From: Thermaerobacter subterraneus DSM 13965
Lineage (GTDB): Bacteria; Bacillota; Sulfobacillia; Thermaerobacterales; Thermaerobacteraceae
Length of the DNA stretch: 64,000 bases
Direction: 5' to 3'
Assembly: GCF_000183545.2 (NCBI RefSeq)
Contig: NZ_JH976535.1
Coordinates: forward strand, 1,799,837 to 1,863,836
Positions 19,801 through 28,677 of this stretch are shown here, one piece after another. The position numbers were made by a program, and so were the translations under genes. The notes beneath the pieces were generated by a model. The model saw nothing but the letters and a program-made list of their open reading frames with translations. It was not told where the DNA came from and made no database searches. The first letter of the stretch is position 1, and every line of letters begins with the position of its first letter.

Positions 19801-20483
19801 ACAACACCGGAGCTTTTGAAGCCACTGGGAATTGCCACGGTGGCGTTAATGTCGCTACATCCCGCCACTCCTTCTTTTGCGTACACGGTCGGCATAGCGA
19901 CAATGTCCTGGTCGTGAAGACCAATAATCCTTGTGTATATCGTTGTCCCATATTCGACCCTATATTCGTAAACACGATTCTCCGCCAATGTTTGTAACTC
20001 AATGGAATAACTACTGATATCATTTGTGCTCCACCAATAGGATCCATCCGAAACGGTTAAAGTCGCGCTACCGTCAATTTCGCCTTCAATACCAGCCTTC
20101 TTGGCGCTATCGAGGACCAATACAACCTCGTTGCCTTCATCTAAATCCAACCAGACGTTTTTCCCAGCTGTCAAACCGAGATTTGTATCCGTGGCCGCAA
20201 CCCAATACGCGTCGCCTGCGATATTCTCAAAGACGACCAGCCCTTCGTCATTTGTAGTGGCCTCTTGCACAGCCTGGGCTGTTGTTCCTGGATTCACCCA
20301 GCCCTCACCAAGGCGTACAGGAACCTCGGGTCGCCCTTGCCCGTCCGCATCGACGACGCGAACGAGGAGGTTGGTCGGCGGGGCCACCTCCTCGGCGAAG
20401 GCCATGGGAATGGCCACATTGAGTGCCACGACGAGGATGGAGATGACCGACATGATCCCCATCCTGGTGCGCAACGTGAGCAC
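16806..20483 (-). CDS. Large secreted SLH-anchored surface protein with Ig/carboxypeptidase-regulatory-like repeats
   Basis: A 1,225-residue exported protein. The N-terminal signal peptide (MSVISILVVALNVAIPMAFA) is followed by about 780 residues of repeated beta-sandwich modules. Strands of the type VPVRLGEGWV, GRAIFNDLPQGRYWISV and APGMYAAIVR resemble carboxypeptidase-regulatory-like or Cna-B folds. A PEPEP/PAP-rich linker (about 813-850) and a further beta domain follow. Three SLH domains occupy about 1040-1225 (FTDVKGHWARRNIEAAYAHG, FKDLSPAWEGVAGAAYKAG, FKDGSAVPMWAREAVATAV). SLH domains bind pyruvylated wall polysaccharide, so the protein sits on the cell surface. The GTG start at 20483 has GGGAGGGGG upstream. 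The 5' half is clearly AT-richer than the SLH half and the surroundings, suggesting the outer modules were acquired or swapped. Confidence 0.88.
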   Translation of the reverse strand: MLTLRTRMGIMSVISILVVALNVAIPMAFAEEVAPPTNLLVRVVDADGQGRPEVPVRLGEGWVNPGTTAQAVQEATTNDEGLVVFENIAGDAYWVAATDTNLGLTAGKNVWLDLDEGNEVVLVLDSAKKAGIEGEIDGSATLTVSDGSYWWSTNDISSYSIELQTLAENRVYEYRVEYGTTIYTRIIGLHDQDIVAMPTVYAKEGVAGCSDINATVAIPSGFKSSGVVVELWPVNTSSASPCHNLAASGDDGILDAGTWSGSVDPSSHRVVLNGLAPGMYAAIVRTQDSESPWWSDVLTDGVNLAEGQNEVSLEVPQPATVKGVAMIAGQPAVERQIYVLERFDRFGIGVSYAQTDDNGAFEMTVPQGNLEICIQAAGCQSLTVTGDQAGQVVDLGEVDLTGEEGRQPLPPGDRSLTVDVKDGLGKPVGGAGVLVEYWLPDEERWIVAEEATTGDHGRAIFNDLPQGRYWISVDQDGDWANGLGFEQELWIDEDEQVEVVVDENIPEGKDGVQGEIGLGFAEYSGSILFTPLDESADGLIRRWWFAVDYATEPALYSVLLPEGRYDVEFLYYRDDQGWIQSIGGQLDVDGTVTLPELYPWDDQCLTTSGQVTGAQPWSDPPVSNVWMADWVRMEFVRGLEGDGGQETPCDWIVDTLDEPYWQAPVWYPGDVGEWRLNGLPRGRYMVFTDPYKLLDDGDYISYTYFDYLDLMDPVEGFDLELREPARVTGRVVQEDGAPVQGAGVEIWPDIDEPWVRTQTTYTDEEGQFTLYTMPGSFYLQLEDETPLGEVFSVGWGDDVDLGNLTRAVTDTEPEPEPEPSPTPQPGPGPQPSPAPAPAPAPAPGTGSDEVTLLEPDRVAEVIDTPGTEVSFEIPADQPVVIPSNVVELLASSGKEAVRFDYGAVEVNLPVANLDRGQLAELNPYLAAIAGNANAQIRFTVKETEPARLPAGFAAAGGLYEIKLEVAVPDSEPVAVSKLPEPVTITVPITWTGDPVVVGLWYQKDDGSLVPVPSWPSGEQGLTAALRHFSRYVVAARQSSFTDVKGHWARRNIEAAYAHGIINGFDASTFGPDRAVNRIQFVAMLTRALGLEPDAQAAQRFKDLSPAWEGVAGAAYKAGIVRGVSASQFEPNRQMSRLELAVMIGRALKTHGFSLSEAEVAEILSRFKDGSAVPMWAREAVATAVKAGVVRGVRRDELVLDRTATRAETASIVVRFLEAWLREDQQ

Positions 20484-20876
20484 CTTGCCTGGTCCCCCTC
20501 CCTGGGTGGATTTCGGGGGACATTATTCCACGGGGTTCGATAACCTCCTTCAGCCAATACTGATAGTTGATGGCTTGATCTGAAAATATTTTTAAATGGA
20601 TTGGACGAATTGTCTCGTTATGTCAGTCTTTTACTCTGCGGTCGAGGACTGTCGACCGCCATGATACATCGAGTGCCCCCTTGTCTTTCCTGCCGCCGAA
20701 CGAGCCAGGCGCTGGATCAGGATCGGCATCACGCGCCTCGTGCCCTTCAGGTAGGAGCCGACCGGTCAGGTCTCAAAAGCGACGGAGCCAGGCAACCTGT
20801 AACAACAGGTTGGCAACCCGGCTCCGTCCGTAGTAATAAACACATCCTGGTACGTACCCTGGCTGGTCGTCCGCCT
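20484..20876. other. AT-rich intergenic region upstream of the SLH gene
   Basis: A 393-base gap. The section 20530-20640 is AT-rich (ATTTTTAAATGG) and probably holds the SLH gene's promoter on the minus strand, but I could not fix the boxes. A perfect ribosome-site sequence (GAAGGAGGTTAT on the minus strand, about 20543-20555) lies some 60 bases ahead of the SLH start with no gene behind it. The DinB terminator is at 20782-20827. Confidence 0.45.
20782..20827 (-). terminator. Terminator after the DinB-family gene
   Basis: A two-part hairpin: outer stem ACGGAGCC (20782-20789) with GGCTCCGT (20820-20827), inner stem CAACCTGT with ACAGGTTG around an AACA loop. It is about 50 bases past the gene's TAA. 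On the minus strand it is followed by CGCTTTTGAG, giving a short T-run. Confidence 0.7.
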
Positions 20877-21383
20877 TTAGCGCTCATAAAACAGCGGCGG
20901 CTCAATGCCCAGCTCCCGCAAATACACGTACCCCTGCCCGCGGTGGTGGATCTCGTTCTCCAGGGCGTACACCAGCCGCTCGAAGTGGCTCTGCGGCGGT
21001 CCTCCGAAGAAGGGATCCGGTTCGACCTGCAACAGGCGCCCGGTCGTGATCCGGGGCCACAGTTCCCTCGTGCGGGCGCGGACCTGCTCGCAAACCGCTA
21101 GAAGTTCGGCCTTGGTACGGGCATTGTCCGCCACCTTGCCGAAAGACCACTCGCCCAGGGCGATGCCGCGCACGTAATCGTCCTCGATGTTGAGGATCTC
21201 CTGCACCATCTCGCCGAAGGGGCGCAGGACCTCCACGGGCTTGTAACTGAAGAGGGCGTCGTCGGGGAAGGCCTGGATCACCCGCAGGGTGAGGCGGCGA
21301 TTGCTCTCCAGGATGTCAAGCAAACCCGCGGGATCCAGCAGAGGAACGTGGTGCCGGCGGTCGTCCTGCCCTTCTTCCGTCAC
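20877..21383 (-). CDS. DinB/YfiT-family putative metal-dependent protein
   Basis: A 168-residue four-helix-bundle protein of the DinB superfamily. Members bind a divalent metal through three histidines. Several act as thiol-dependent S-transferases (bacillithiol, mycothiol), but most are uncharacterised. Visible marks are the first helix LLDILESNRRLTLRVIQAF, the segment RPFGEMVQEILNIEDDYVRG and the C-terminal metal helix YALENEIHHRGQGYVYLRELG, which supplies the last histidines. The first histidine of the usual triad (in xHxxxxE of helix 2) is not obvious: that position reads EMVQEILNIEDDY. Metal binding may therefore be altered. The GTG start at 21383 has GGGAGGGAAGG upstream. It ends in its own terminator and looks monocistronic. 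Confidence 0.75.
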   Translation of the reverse strand: MTEEGQDDRRHHVPLLDPAGLLDILESNRRLTLRVIQAFPDDALFSYKPVEVLRPFGEMVQEILNIEDDYVRGIALGEWSFGKVADNARTKAELLAVCEQVRARTRELWPRITTGRLLQVEPDPFFGGPPQSHFERLVYALENEIHHRGQGYVYLRELGIEPPLFYER

Positions 21384-21455
21384 GCCCTTCCCTCCCTTCC
21401 GGTTCGGCCCCGTTCCGGTTCAACCCCGTCACTGGCCCCCGCCACGGGGTCTGCG

Positions 21456-22277
21456 TCACTCGACCGGGTCACCGTTCGATCCCAGGCGGGCCAGTTCCTG
21501 GTCGACCTGTTCCAGAATGTCCCCGGCCACTCCGCGGAGGACGAGTCCCGCCTGCTCATCCAGGGGCGTCGGGTCGCGGTTGACGATGGCCAGCACAGCC
21601 TCGCCGGCGGCCGCCCGGCGTACCACCAGCTCGGGAAGGGACGCGGCGGGATAAACCTCAAGGGACGAACCCACCACCAGCATCAAGTCGCAGCGAAGGG
21701 CCTCCTGGTGGGACTGCTGCCACACCGCGGCAGGCAGGGACTCGCCAAACAGCACCACATTCGGCCGCAGGCGGCCCCCGCAATCGCAATAGGGCCGGCT
21801 GAGGAAGGCCTCCGAGGGCTGGGTTCGTCCGCAGCGCTGGCAGCGGCAGGTCCGCAGGTCACCGTGCAGCGGCAGCACCCGGCGCGATCCCGCCTGCTGG
21901 TGGAGGCCGTCGACGTTCTGGGTGATCACCGCCTTCAGCCATCCGGCCGCCTCCCAGCGGGCCAGAATCCGGTGGACCCGGCTGGGTTGCACCCCCTTCA
22001 GCGCCTCGATCCGCTGGCGGTAAAAGGCGACAAACTCGTCGAAGTGGCGTTCCATGAACGCCAGGCTGGCCATGTGCTGGGGCACCCGCCGCCACAGGCC
22101 CTGCGAAGAGCGGAAGTCGGGCAGGCCCGATTCGGTGCTGGCCCCGGCGCCGGTGAAGGCCACCATGTAGCGCGCCCTCCGGACGAGGGTCGCCAGGCGC
22201 TGGATGTCACCGGAAGAAGCCACGGCCTGCCCTCCGCTATGCCCAGACCCGACGGACGCCCCGTGGTCCTGGTCCAT
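21456..22277 (-). CDS. NAD-dependent protein deacylase, Sir2 family
   Basis: Removes acetyl or related acyl groups from lysines using NAD. The family motifs are complete: GAGASTESGLPDFRSSQGLW (NAD binding), TQNVDGLHQQAG, the catalytic histidine in LPLHGDL, zinc cysteines in CRCQRCG and YCDCGGRLRP, and VVGSSLEVYPAASLP with AIVNRDPTPLDEQA at the end. The second zinc pair is C-x-C rather than C-x2-C, which may be compensated by the extra cysteine in the first cluster. The ATG at 22277 with GGGAGG upstream is taken as start. A GTG at 22355 makes a GTGA overlap with the arginase-family gene and would add a 26-residue Gly-rich lead, so it cannot be excluded. Confidence 0.92.
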   Translation of the reverse strand: MDQDHGASVGSGHSGGQAVASSGDIQRLATLVRRARYMVAFTGAGASTESGLPDFRSSQGLWRRVPQHMASLAFMERHFDEFVAFYRQRIEALKGVQPSRVHRILARWEAAGWLKAVITQNVDGLHQQAGSRRVLPLHGDLRTCRCQRCGRTQPSEAFLSRPYCDCGGRLRPNVVLFGESLPAAVWQQSHQEALRCDLMLVVGSSLEVYPAASLPELVVRRAAAGEAVLAIVNRDPTPLDEQAGLVLRGVAGDILEQVDQELARLGSNGDPVE

Positions 22278-22351
22278 CCGCCCACCGCCTCCCACCGCAC
22301 GCCCCCTACCCCCGTCCGGGATCCCGTCCGGGCGGCTCGACCCCGGCCTGG

Positions 22352-23653
22352 TCACCCGTGGGGGAAAACCCAGGACCCCGGTGACGCCAGCGCACCATGG
22401 CTGAACGCCATGGCTTCGATGGCCAGGCGAGCCGCCAGGAGAGCCGTCATGCCCCCAGGGTCCAGGTACGGGTTGACCTCCACGATGTCGATGCCCACCA
22501 CCCGGGCGCGGCTCGCCGCTAGGCGCAGGATCTCGCGGACCTCTTCATAGGTCAAGCCGCCCGGTTCGGGGCTTGACGTGCCCGGGGCGACCGCCGGATC
22601 CAGGCCGTCGATGTCCAGGCTGATGTAGAGCGGCTCGCCGGGGGGAATGGCCGCCAGGAAGGGCACCAGCGGGTTCGCGTCGTCGCCTGGTGCGGGTGGC
22701 CGACCCAGCCGGCTGCCGGCCGGCTCCCCTCCGCCCGGGCTGGTCCGGCCGTGTGACCCTGTCCCTCCGGCCGGGCCGGCCCCGGCGCCAGAGCCTGTCG
22801 CTCCGCCCACCCTCGCCCCGGCGCCAGAGTCCGCCGCGGTACCCGGGTGCGGCCCACCGCTCGGCCCCACCCCCGCGGGGATGGCCGCTCGCCGGGCCCA
22901 CGCCGCCCGCCACTCCCCCATGGTCACGATGCGGTTGCCCCGCCGGGCGGCGGCCGCGTAGGCCTCGGGGCTCGTGCGGATGCCGCGGACGCCGATGACG
23001 GTGATGGTCCCCACGTACGGCAGTTCGGCCGCCCGGCGGAAGGGGCTCGAGTTGGACCGGAGGAACCCGGCCACATCGGCGGAGAAATCCAGGTGAGCAT
23101 CAATCTGGAGGATGTGCAGCCGTCCCCCGCCGTTCCCTTGGCTGCTCCCCAGGCCGCCCCCTTCATCCCCGTACCGCGCCGCCGACCCCGGACCGGCCGA
23201 AGCCTGCAGCAGCTCGCCGTACGCCCGCAACACAGGATAGGTGATGGAATGGTCACCCCCCAGCACCACCGGCACGGCGCCGGCCCGCAGGGCAGCCCCC
23301 ACCAGGGCGGCGACGCTGCGGTCCAGGTGCTCCAGGTCGGTGTAGAGCGGATCGGCGTCACCCAGGTCGACCAACCGGCAGCCCTCAAGATACCAGCGGT
23401 CGTCCTGGATGTCCCAGTAGCCGGGGTTGTCCGGCCCCCAGGGGAGGGCGTAACGGGTGGAAAGATCGCGGATGGCCCGGGGCGCCAGCCGCTGGCCCGG
23501 GCGGAAGCCTACGGCCGCGTCGAAGGGGACTCCGATGACGGCAAAATCGACCTGGCCGGCTTGCAGCGCCTCGGGGGGCACGTAGGGCGCCCGGGCAAAG
23601 GTGGCAATGCCGGTGAAGGGCATTCCGGCCCTTGGCTGCTGCGGCACCTGCAC
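22352..23653 (-). CDS. Arginase/agmatinase-family ureohydrolase with low-complexity insertion
   Basis: A binuclear manganese hydrolase that cleaves guanidino or formimino groups. The metal motifs are GGDHSIT, IDAHLDFSAD and SLDIDGLDPAVAPGTSSPEPGGL, in the right order. The N-terminal VIGVPFDAAVGFRPGQRLAPRAI is typical of the agmatinase branch. Between the third core strand (ITMGEWRAAWARRAA-type region) and NPLVPFLAAIPP lies a stretch of about 70 Gly/Ala/Thr/Pro-rich residues (about 254-322), absent from normal family members of about 300-330 residues; this one has 433. The GTG start at 23653 has GGGGGAG upstream. It overlaps or abuts the sir2 gene downstream. Substrate is uncertain: agmatine is most likely, but guanidinobutyrate or formiminoglutamate (hut genes lie nearby) are possible. 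Confidence 0.85.
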   Translation of the reverse strand: MQVPQQPRAGMPFTGIATFARAPYVPPEALQAGQVDFAVIGVPFDAAVGFRPGQRLAPRAIRDLSTRYALPWGPDNPGYWDIQDDRWYLEGCRLVDLGDADPLYTDLEHLDRSVAALVGAALRAGAVPVVLGGDHSITYPVLRAYGELLQASAGPGSAARYGDEGGGLGSSQGNGGGRLHILQIDAHLDFSADVAGFLRSNSSPFRRAAELPYVGTITVIGVRGIRTSPEAYAAAARRGNRIVTMGEWRAAWARRAAIPAGVGPSGGPHPGTAADSGAGARVGGATGSGAGAGPAGGTGSHGRTSPGGGEPAGSRLGRPPAPGDDANPLVPFLAAIPPGEPLYISLDIDGLDPAVAPGTSSPEPGGLTYEEVREILRLAASRARVVGIDIVEVNPYLDPGGMTALLAARLAIEAMAFSHGALASPGSWVFPHG

Positions 23654-23789
23654 CGCCGCTCCCCCCTCCTCTGCTTGCCCTCACCCCGCTACCGCCGGGC
23701 TGCGTAGCGTATGGTGGTAACACGCTAAGCATAGTCTCCTACTGCCTGTGAGTCGTAGGACTCGACAACTCGAGAAGGAGGAGGGTACC

Positions 23790-24113
23790 ATGAAGCCAGG
23801 AGGTGGCTCTCGGGTGGCCCTCGTCAAAGTCCTCCCGAAGGGACAGATTACCCTGCCGAAGATGGTCCGGGATCGGCTGGGCATCGCCAAAGGCGACCAC
23901 GTCCTCCTCGAAATCGTGGACGACCGGGAAGTGCGTCTTCGTGCGCTTCCCAGGCGCACCACCCTCCTCGACGTCGGCCAACTCGTCCGCGCGCAGCGGC
24001 TGCTGGATGACGGCGTCGTGCGCCGGGCCATCGAGGAGGGCCGGCGGGGAGCCGGCCACGACCGTGCCCGAGTGAAGTTGTCTTCGACGGGCCCGCAGGA
24101 GCCGTCCTCATAG
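23790..24113 (+). CDS. AbrB/SpoVT-type antitoxin
   Basis: A 107-residue DNA-binding antitoxin. The swapped-hairpin domain is at residues about 10-52 (VLPKGQITLPKMVRDRLGIAKGD, then VLLEIVDDREVRLR), the classical AbrB fold with its KGQITLPK signature. The C-terminal half contains a helix (LVRAQRLLDDGVVRRAIEEG) that in such pairs wraps and inhibits the PIN toxin. The ATG at 23790 is chosen because GGAGGAGGG lies just upstream. An ATG at 23748 would place that site inside the gene. The toxin ATG follows three bases after its stop, so they form a VapBC-like operon that probably represses itself. Confidence 0.88.
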   Translation: MKPGGGSRVALVKVLPKGQITLPKMVRDRLGIAKGDHVLLEIVDDREVRLRALPRRTTLLDVGQLVRAQRLLDDGVVRRAIEEGRRGAGHDRARVKLSSTGPQEPSS

Positions 24114-24116
24114 GTC

Positions 24117-24593
24117 ATGGCGACTTGGTTGCTTGATACCAACATCGTGCTATATCTCCTCACCCGCCAAGATCAGCTTGAGAAGGCGCGCCGACGCGGG
24201 TCCGAGGCAGAAGCCCACCTGCGTGCTCTTTACACTGCCCTTGATCAATTCATTGCAGACCGGCTTGCCGCCGGGGACCGGTTCGTCCTGACCCCTGTGG
24301 TCATCCAGGAGACGCTGAACGTCTTGCAGTACTCCGAAGTCTTCGGGCTTCAGGCTCAGGAGGCTGCACAAGTCGTTCTCGCACTGGTGCAAGCCCGAGA
24401 GCTTGAGTGCGAGGAACGGGAGTGCATCGTGGTCGCCCTGGGGCGCCAGGCCTCCGGCGAGGAGCCGTTCCCCGACGCCTATCTCGCCTGCCGTACGCAG
24501 GAGGACGAAGTGCACCTGTTGACCAACGATCGGCGGCTGCACGAGGCGATGGGGCAAAAGTCCGTCCTCCTGCGAGAATTGATCGGTGGGTAG
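24117..24593 (+). CDS. PIN-domain ribonuclease toxin (VapC-like)
   Basis: A 158-residue PIN-domain protein, in such pairs an endoribonuclease that cleaves tRNA or rRNA. The acidic active-site residues are visible: Asp in WLLDTNIVLYLL, Glu in VVIQETLNVL, Asp in FPDAYLACR and Asp in LLTNDRRL. The core is of usual length plus a short helical insertion (LEKARRRGSEAEAHLRALYTALDQ). It starts at the ATG three bases after the AbrB gene. Its stop codon lies inside a hairpin that also faces hutI from the other side. An unusual pair of cysteines (ELECEERECIVV) precedes the third acidic residue. Confidence 0.88.
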   Translation: MATWLLDTNIVLYLLTRQDQLEKARRRGSEAEAHLRALYTALDQFIADRLAAGDRFVLTPVVIQETLNVLQYSEVFGLQAQEAAQVVLALVQARELECEERECIVVALGRQASGEEPFPDAYLACRTQEDEVHLLTNDRRLHEAMGQKSVLLRELIGG

Positions 24594-24608
24594 GGGCCTA
24601 CTTCCACC
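24585..24608. terminator. Shared hairpin between convergent PIN and hutI genes
   Basis: GGTGG (24585-24589) and GTAGG (24590-24594) pair with CCTAC (24597-24601) and CCACC (24604-24608), with a GG turn and a TT bulge. It overlaps the PIN stop codon and lies 30 bases past the hutI stop, so it can serve both genes. No T-tract. Confidence 0.5.
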
Positions 24609-24637
24609 CCGCCTTGGCATCCGGCCCGTCCCTGCCA

Positions 24638-26284
24638 CTACACCCCCACCACCCGCCCCGCCTTGACCACCGCCACCACCGGCACCGTCCCCAGCCGGTA
24701 GGCCAGGTGCTGGTACGACGACGCCTCGATCACCACCAGGTCGGCCTGCTTCCCGGGCTCCAGGCTTCCCAGGCGCCGGGCCCGTTCCACCGCCCAGGCG
24801 CCGCCCAGGGTCGATGCCACCAGGGCCTCGGCAGGGGTCATCCCCATCCCCACGCAGGCGATGGCCATCACCAGAGGCATGCTGCCGGCCGGGTGGCTGC
24901 CCGGATTGTAGTCCGTGGCCAGGGCGACGGGAACGCCCGCCTCGATGAGCTTGCGGGCGGGGGCGTACGGCTCCCGCAAAAAGAAAGCCGTACCCGGCAG
25001 CAGGGTGGCGATGGTGCCCGCCTCCCGCAGCCGGGGGATGTCCTCGTCCCGCACGTGGAGCAGGTGGTCCGCCGATACCGCCCCCACTTCGGCCGCAAGC
25101 CCCGCTCCGCCCAAGGGGGTGAGCTCATCCACGTGGAGGCGGATGCGGAAGCCCAGCCGCCGGGCCGCCTCCACGATCCGCCGGGTCTGTTCCAGGTCGA
25201 ACACGCCCTGCTCGCAGAAGACGTCGGCATACTCGGCCAGGCCTTCCCGCGCCACCGCGGGCAGCATCTCCTCCACGATCCGGTCGACGTACTCGTCCGG
25301 ACGGCCCCGGTACTCCGGGGGCACCGCGTGGGCCCCCAGGAAGGTGGCCACCACCTCGGGAAGAACCAGCCCCCCGGCGCAGCCGGTGCCGGGCACCCGG
25401 GCGGCAGCCGGTCCGGCGGCCACGGGTCCAGCGGCAGGAGCGGCTACGGGGGCGGCAGATCCGGCAGCCGCACGTGCCCGGGGGGTGCCGGTAGTCGGTC
25501 GGGCATGGCCCGGACCGGCAGCGGTCCAGGTTGCGGCCGCACCGGCCGTGCCGGCAGCTGCCCCGCGACCAGCAGTTCCGCCACCAGTGAATCCAGCGCC
25601 AGCCGCGCCGTCGCCGGCGTGAACGTCGCTGCCCCTACCCGGCCCCCCGCTTCCTGTGGCGCCGGGCCGGTTCGTTCGGAGCCGCGGGCCATGAGCAGGC
25701 TCGCCTGCCCCGCCCCCCAGGGGCCAGGTGCCGTCCAGGTCGTCGGCCGGATCGGCGGCCCGGCGGATGGCCCGCAGCATCTTCAGCTCGTCGGCGGTGG
25801 TCAGGCCGTAGCCGCTCTTGACTTCCACGGTCGTCGTGCCCATCCGAAGCACCTCGAGGAGCCGCCGGCGCAGGGCGACGGCGAGCTCGACCTCCGACGC
25901 GGTCCGGGTCTTTCGCACCGTGTCGAGGATGCCGCCCCCCGCCGCCAGGATCTCTTGGTAGCTGGCCCCGGCCAGGCGCCGCTCGAACTCCTCCGCCCGC
26001 CAGCCGGCAAAGCAGAGGTGGGTGTGGGGGTCGACGAACCCCGGCAACACGGTGCAGCCCGATGCGTCCAGCACCTCGGCCGGGTCGAATCGCCGCGCCA
26101 GGTCGGCGTAAGGCCCCACGGCCACGATCCGCCCGTCCCGGACGGCCACGGCGCCCTCCGGGATCACCTGCAGGCGACCCTGCTCGGGTCCGGCCGGCGG
26201 GCAGCCCGTTCCCACCGGCGTGGCCACCTGGGCCGCCGGGCCGACCAAGAGATCGACGGGTTCGCGGGGTTGTCGCACGACCAT
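24638..26284 (-). CDS. hutI: Imidazolonepropionase with large insertion
   Basis: Opens imidazolone-5-propanoate to N-formimino-L-glutamate in histidine breakdown (cytoplasm). Amidohydrolase marks: metal-binding HTH in VDPHTHLCFAGWR, the substrate loop VEVKSGYGLTTADELKML, the histidine in RIRLHVDELTPLGGAGLAAE, SADHLLH, and the catalytic Asp in ATDYNPGSHPAGSMPL. At 548 residues it is about 130 longer than usual. The excess is mostly one Ala/Gly/Pro/Thr-rich block at about 185-303, between the IRRAADPADD helix and LPEVVATFLGAHAVPPEYRGR. The ATG at 26284 has AAAGGAG upstream; longer frames run through tandem repeats. The next hut gene, hutU, lies upstream on the same strand across a 360-base gap. 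Confidence 0.9.
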   Translation of the reverse strand: MVVRQPREPVDLLVGPAAQVATPVGTGCPPAGPEQGRLQVIPEGAVAVRDGRIVAVGPYADLARRFDPAEVLDASGCTVLPGFVDPHTHLCFAGWRAEEFERRLAGASYQEILAAGGGILDTVRKTRTASEVELAVALRRRLLEVLRMGTTTVEVKSGYGLTTADELKMLRAIRRAADPADDLDGTWPLGGGAGEPAHGPRLRTNRPGATGSGGPGRGSDVHAGDGAAGAGFTGGGTAGRGAAAGTAGAAATWTAAGPGHARPTTGTPRARAAAGSAAPVAAPAAGPVAAGPAAARVPGTGCAGGLVLPEVVATFLGAHAVPPEYRGRPDEYVDRIVEEMLPAVAREGLAEYADVFCEQGVFDLEQTRRIVEAARRLGFRIRLHVDELTPLGGAGLAAEVGAVSADHLLHVRDEDIPRLREAGTIATLLPGTAFFLREPYAPARKLIEAGVPVALATDYNPGSHPAGSMPLVMAIACVGMGMTPAEALVASTLGGAWAVERARRLGSLEPGKQADLVVIEASSYQHLAYRLGTVPVVAVVKAGRVVGV

Positions 26285-26409
26285 CGCTCCTTTGTGGCCA
26301 ACGTTCCTTTGTGAGGCGTTCCCGGTGCGGCCGGGCGGCAAGAGCAGAACCGCAGGCGCTTCGACCAGCGAACGCACCACCCGGACGGGTCGCCGCTGCC
26401 CAGCCGGGG

Positions 26410-26482
26410 CCCAGGCCTGGTCGCATGCCGGGACCCAGGCCTGGTCGGATGCCGCGGCGCAGCCCTGGTCGCATGCCAGGCG
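26410..26482. repeat. Three-copy imperfect tandem repeat upstream of hutI
   Basis: Three units of about 24 bases sharing the core CCTGGTCGCATGCC (one with GGATGCC) run from 26410 to 26482. They lie between hutU and the hutI ribosome site, outside both genes. In the minus-strand frame continuous with hutI they would read as repeats of DQAW, but the hutI start at 26284 excludes them from the protein. Confidence 0.6.
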
Positions 26483-26644
26483 CATGCCCAAGCGCACTCC
26501 TGGTAGGTACGATGAGCCGGCAAAGCCATCCTAACGGAACACGTGTTCGCCATCAACGGTCCGATCAACCGAACCGTGAACCATGAACGGCCCGTCGCTT
26601 GTCGCCCGGCGGCTGGCCCCGCAAGAACGCCAAGCCCGCTCCCT

Positions 26645-28330
<1,686 letters not shown>

Positions 28331-28601
28331 GGCGGCACCTCCCCAGGGGGCTCGGCCGGGCTCCGGCCTGTAGATCCGTCCACGGGCTGTGGCTTCGCAA
28401 GGCACACCGGCACTTCCTTCGTAAACAAGTATTCACAACGAGCGTTCCCCACGGCCTTCCCGATCCAGCCCCACGGGGCGGGGGCGTCAACCGCCCGGGC
28501 AACGCCTATCCCGCTCCAATCTGGTATCGAATCTCAATTGTCAACCGATCCCTCTTTTCCAACCCCGTACGAATTCTTCTACACAAGGGCAGAAAACTAC
28601 C
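28331..28601. other. Divergent region hutU / livJ with operator-like palindrome
   Basis: An AT-richer 270-base divergent gap. An imperfect palindrome GTAAACAAGTATTCAC at 28421-28436, about 90 bases ahead of hutU, is well placed for a repressor or activator of the hut genes. A TTGACA on the minus strand near 28535 lacks a clear -10 partner. The livJ promoter lies at the right end. Confidence 0.35.
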
Positions 28602-28629
28602 TGGACATCCCCAAACAAGGCGTTAGAAT
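28602..28629 (+). promoter_or_regulatory. Sigma-A-type promoter of the liv operon
   Basis: -35 TGGACA (28602-28607), a 16-base spacer and -10 TAGAAT (28624-28629), one mismatch from consensus in each box. The livJ ribosome site begins about 35 bases downstream. This is one of the clearest promoters in the window. Confidence 0.55.
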
Positions 28630-28677
28630 AGGAGCTACCTGGCGCATTCAGCCAGTATCGAAAGAGGAGGTATGGCC

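Noticed and set aside
22352-23653. Arginase-family gene as the missing hutG (formimidoylglutamase)
   Set aside because: It is not adjacent to hutI/hutU; a toxin-antitoxin pair on the other strand lies between. Its N-terminal region looks more like the agmatinase branch. Left as a possibility only.
26410-26482. Possible CRISPR-like repeats
   Set aside because: Only three imperfect units with no unique spacers of constant length and no cas genes nearby. No CRISPR array was seen anywhere in the window.
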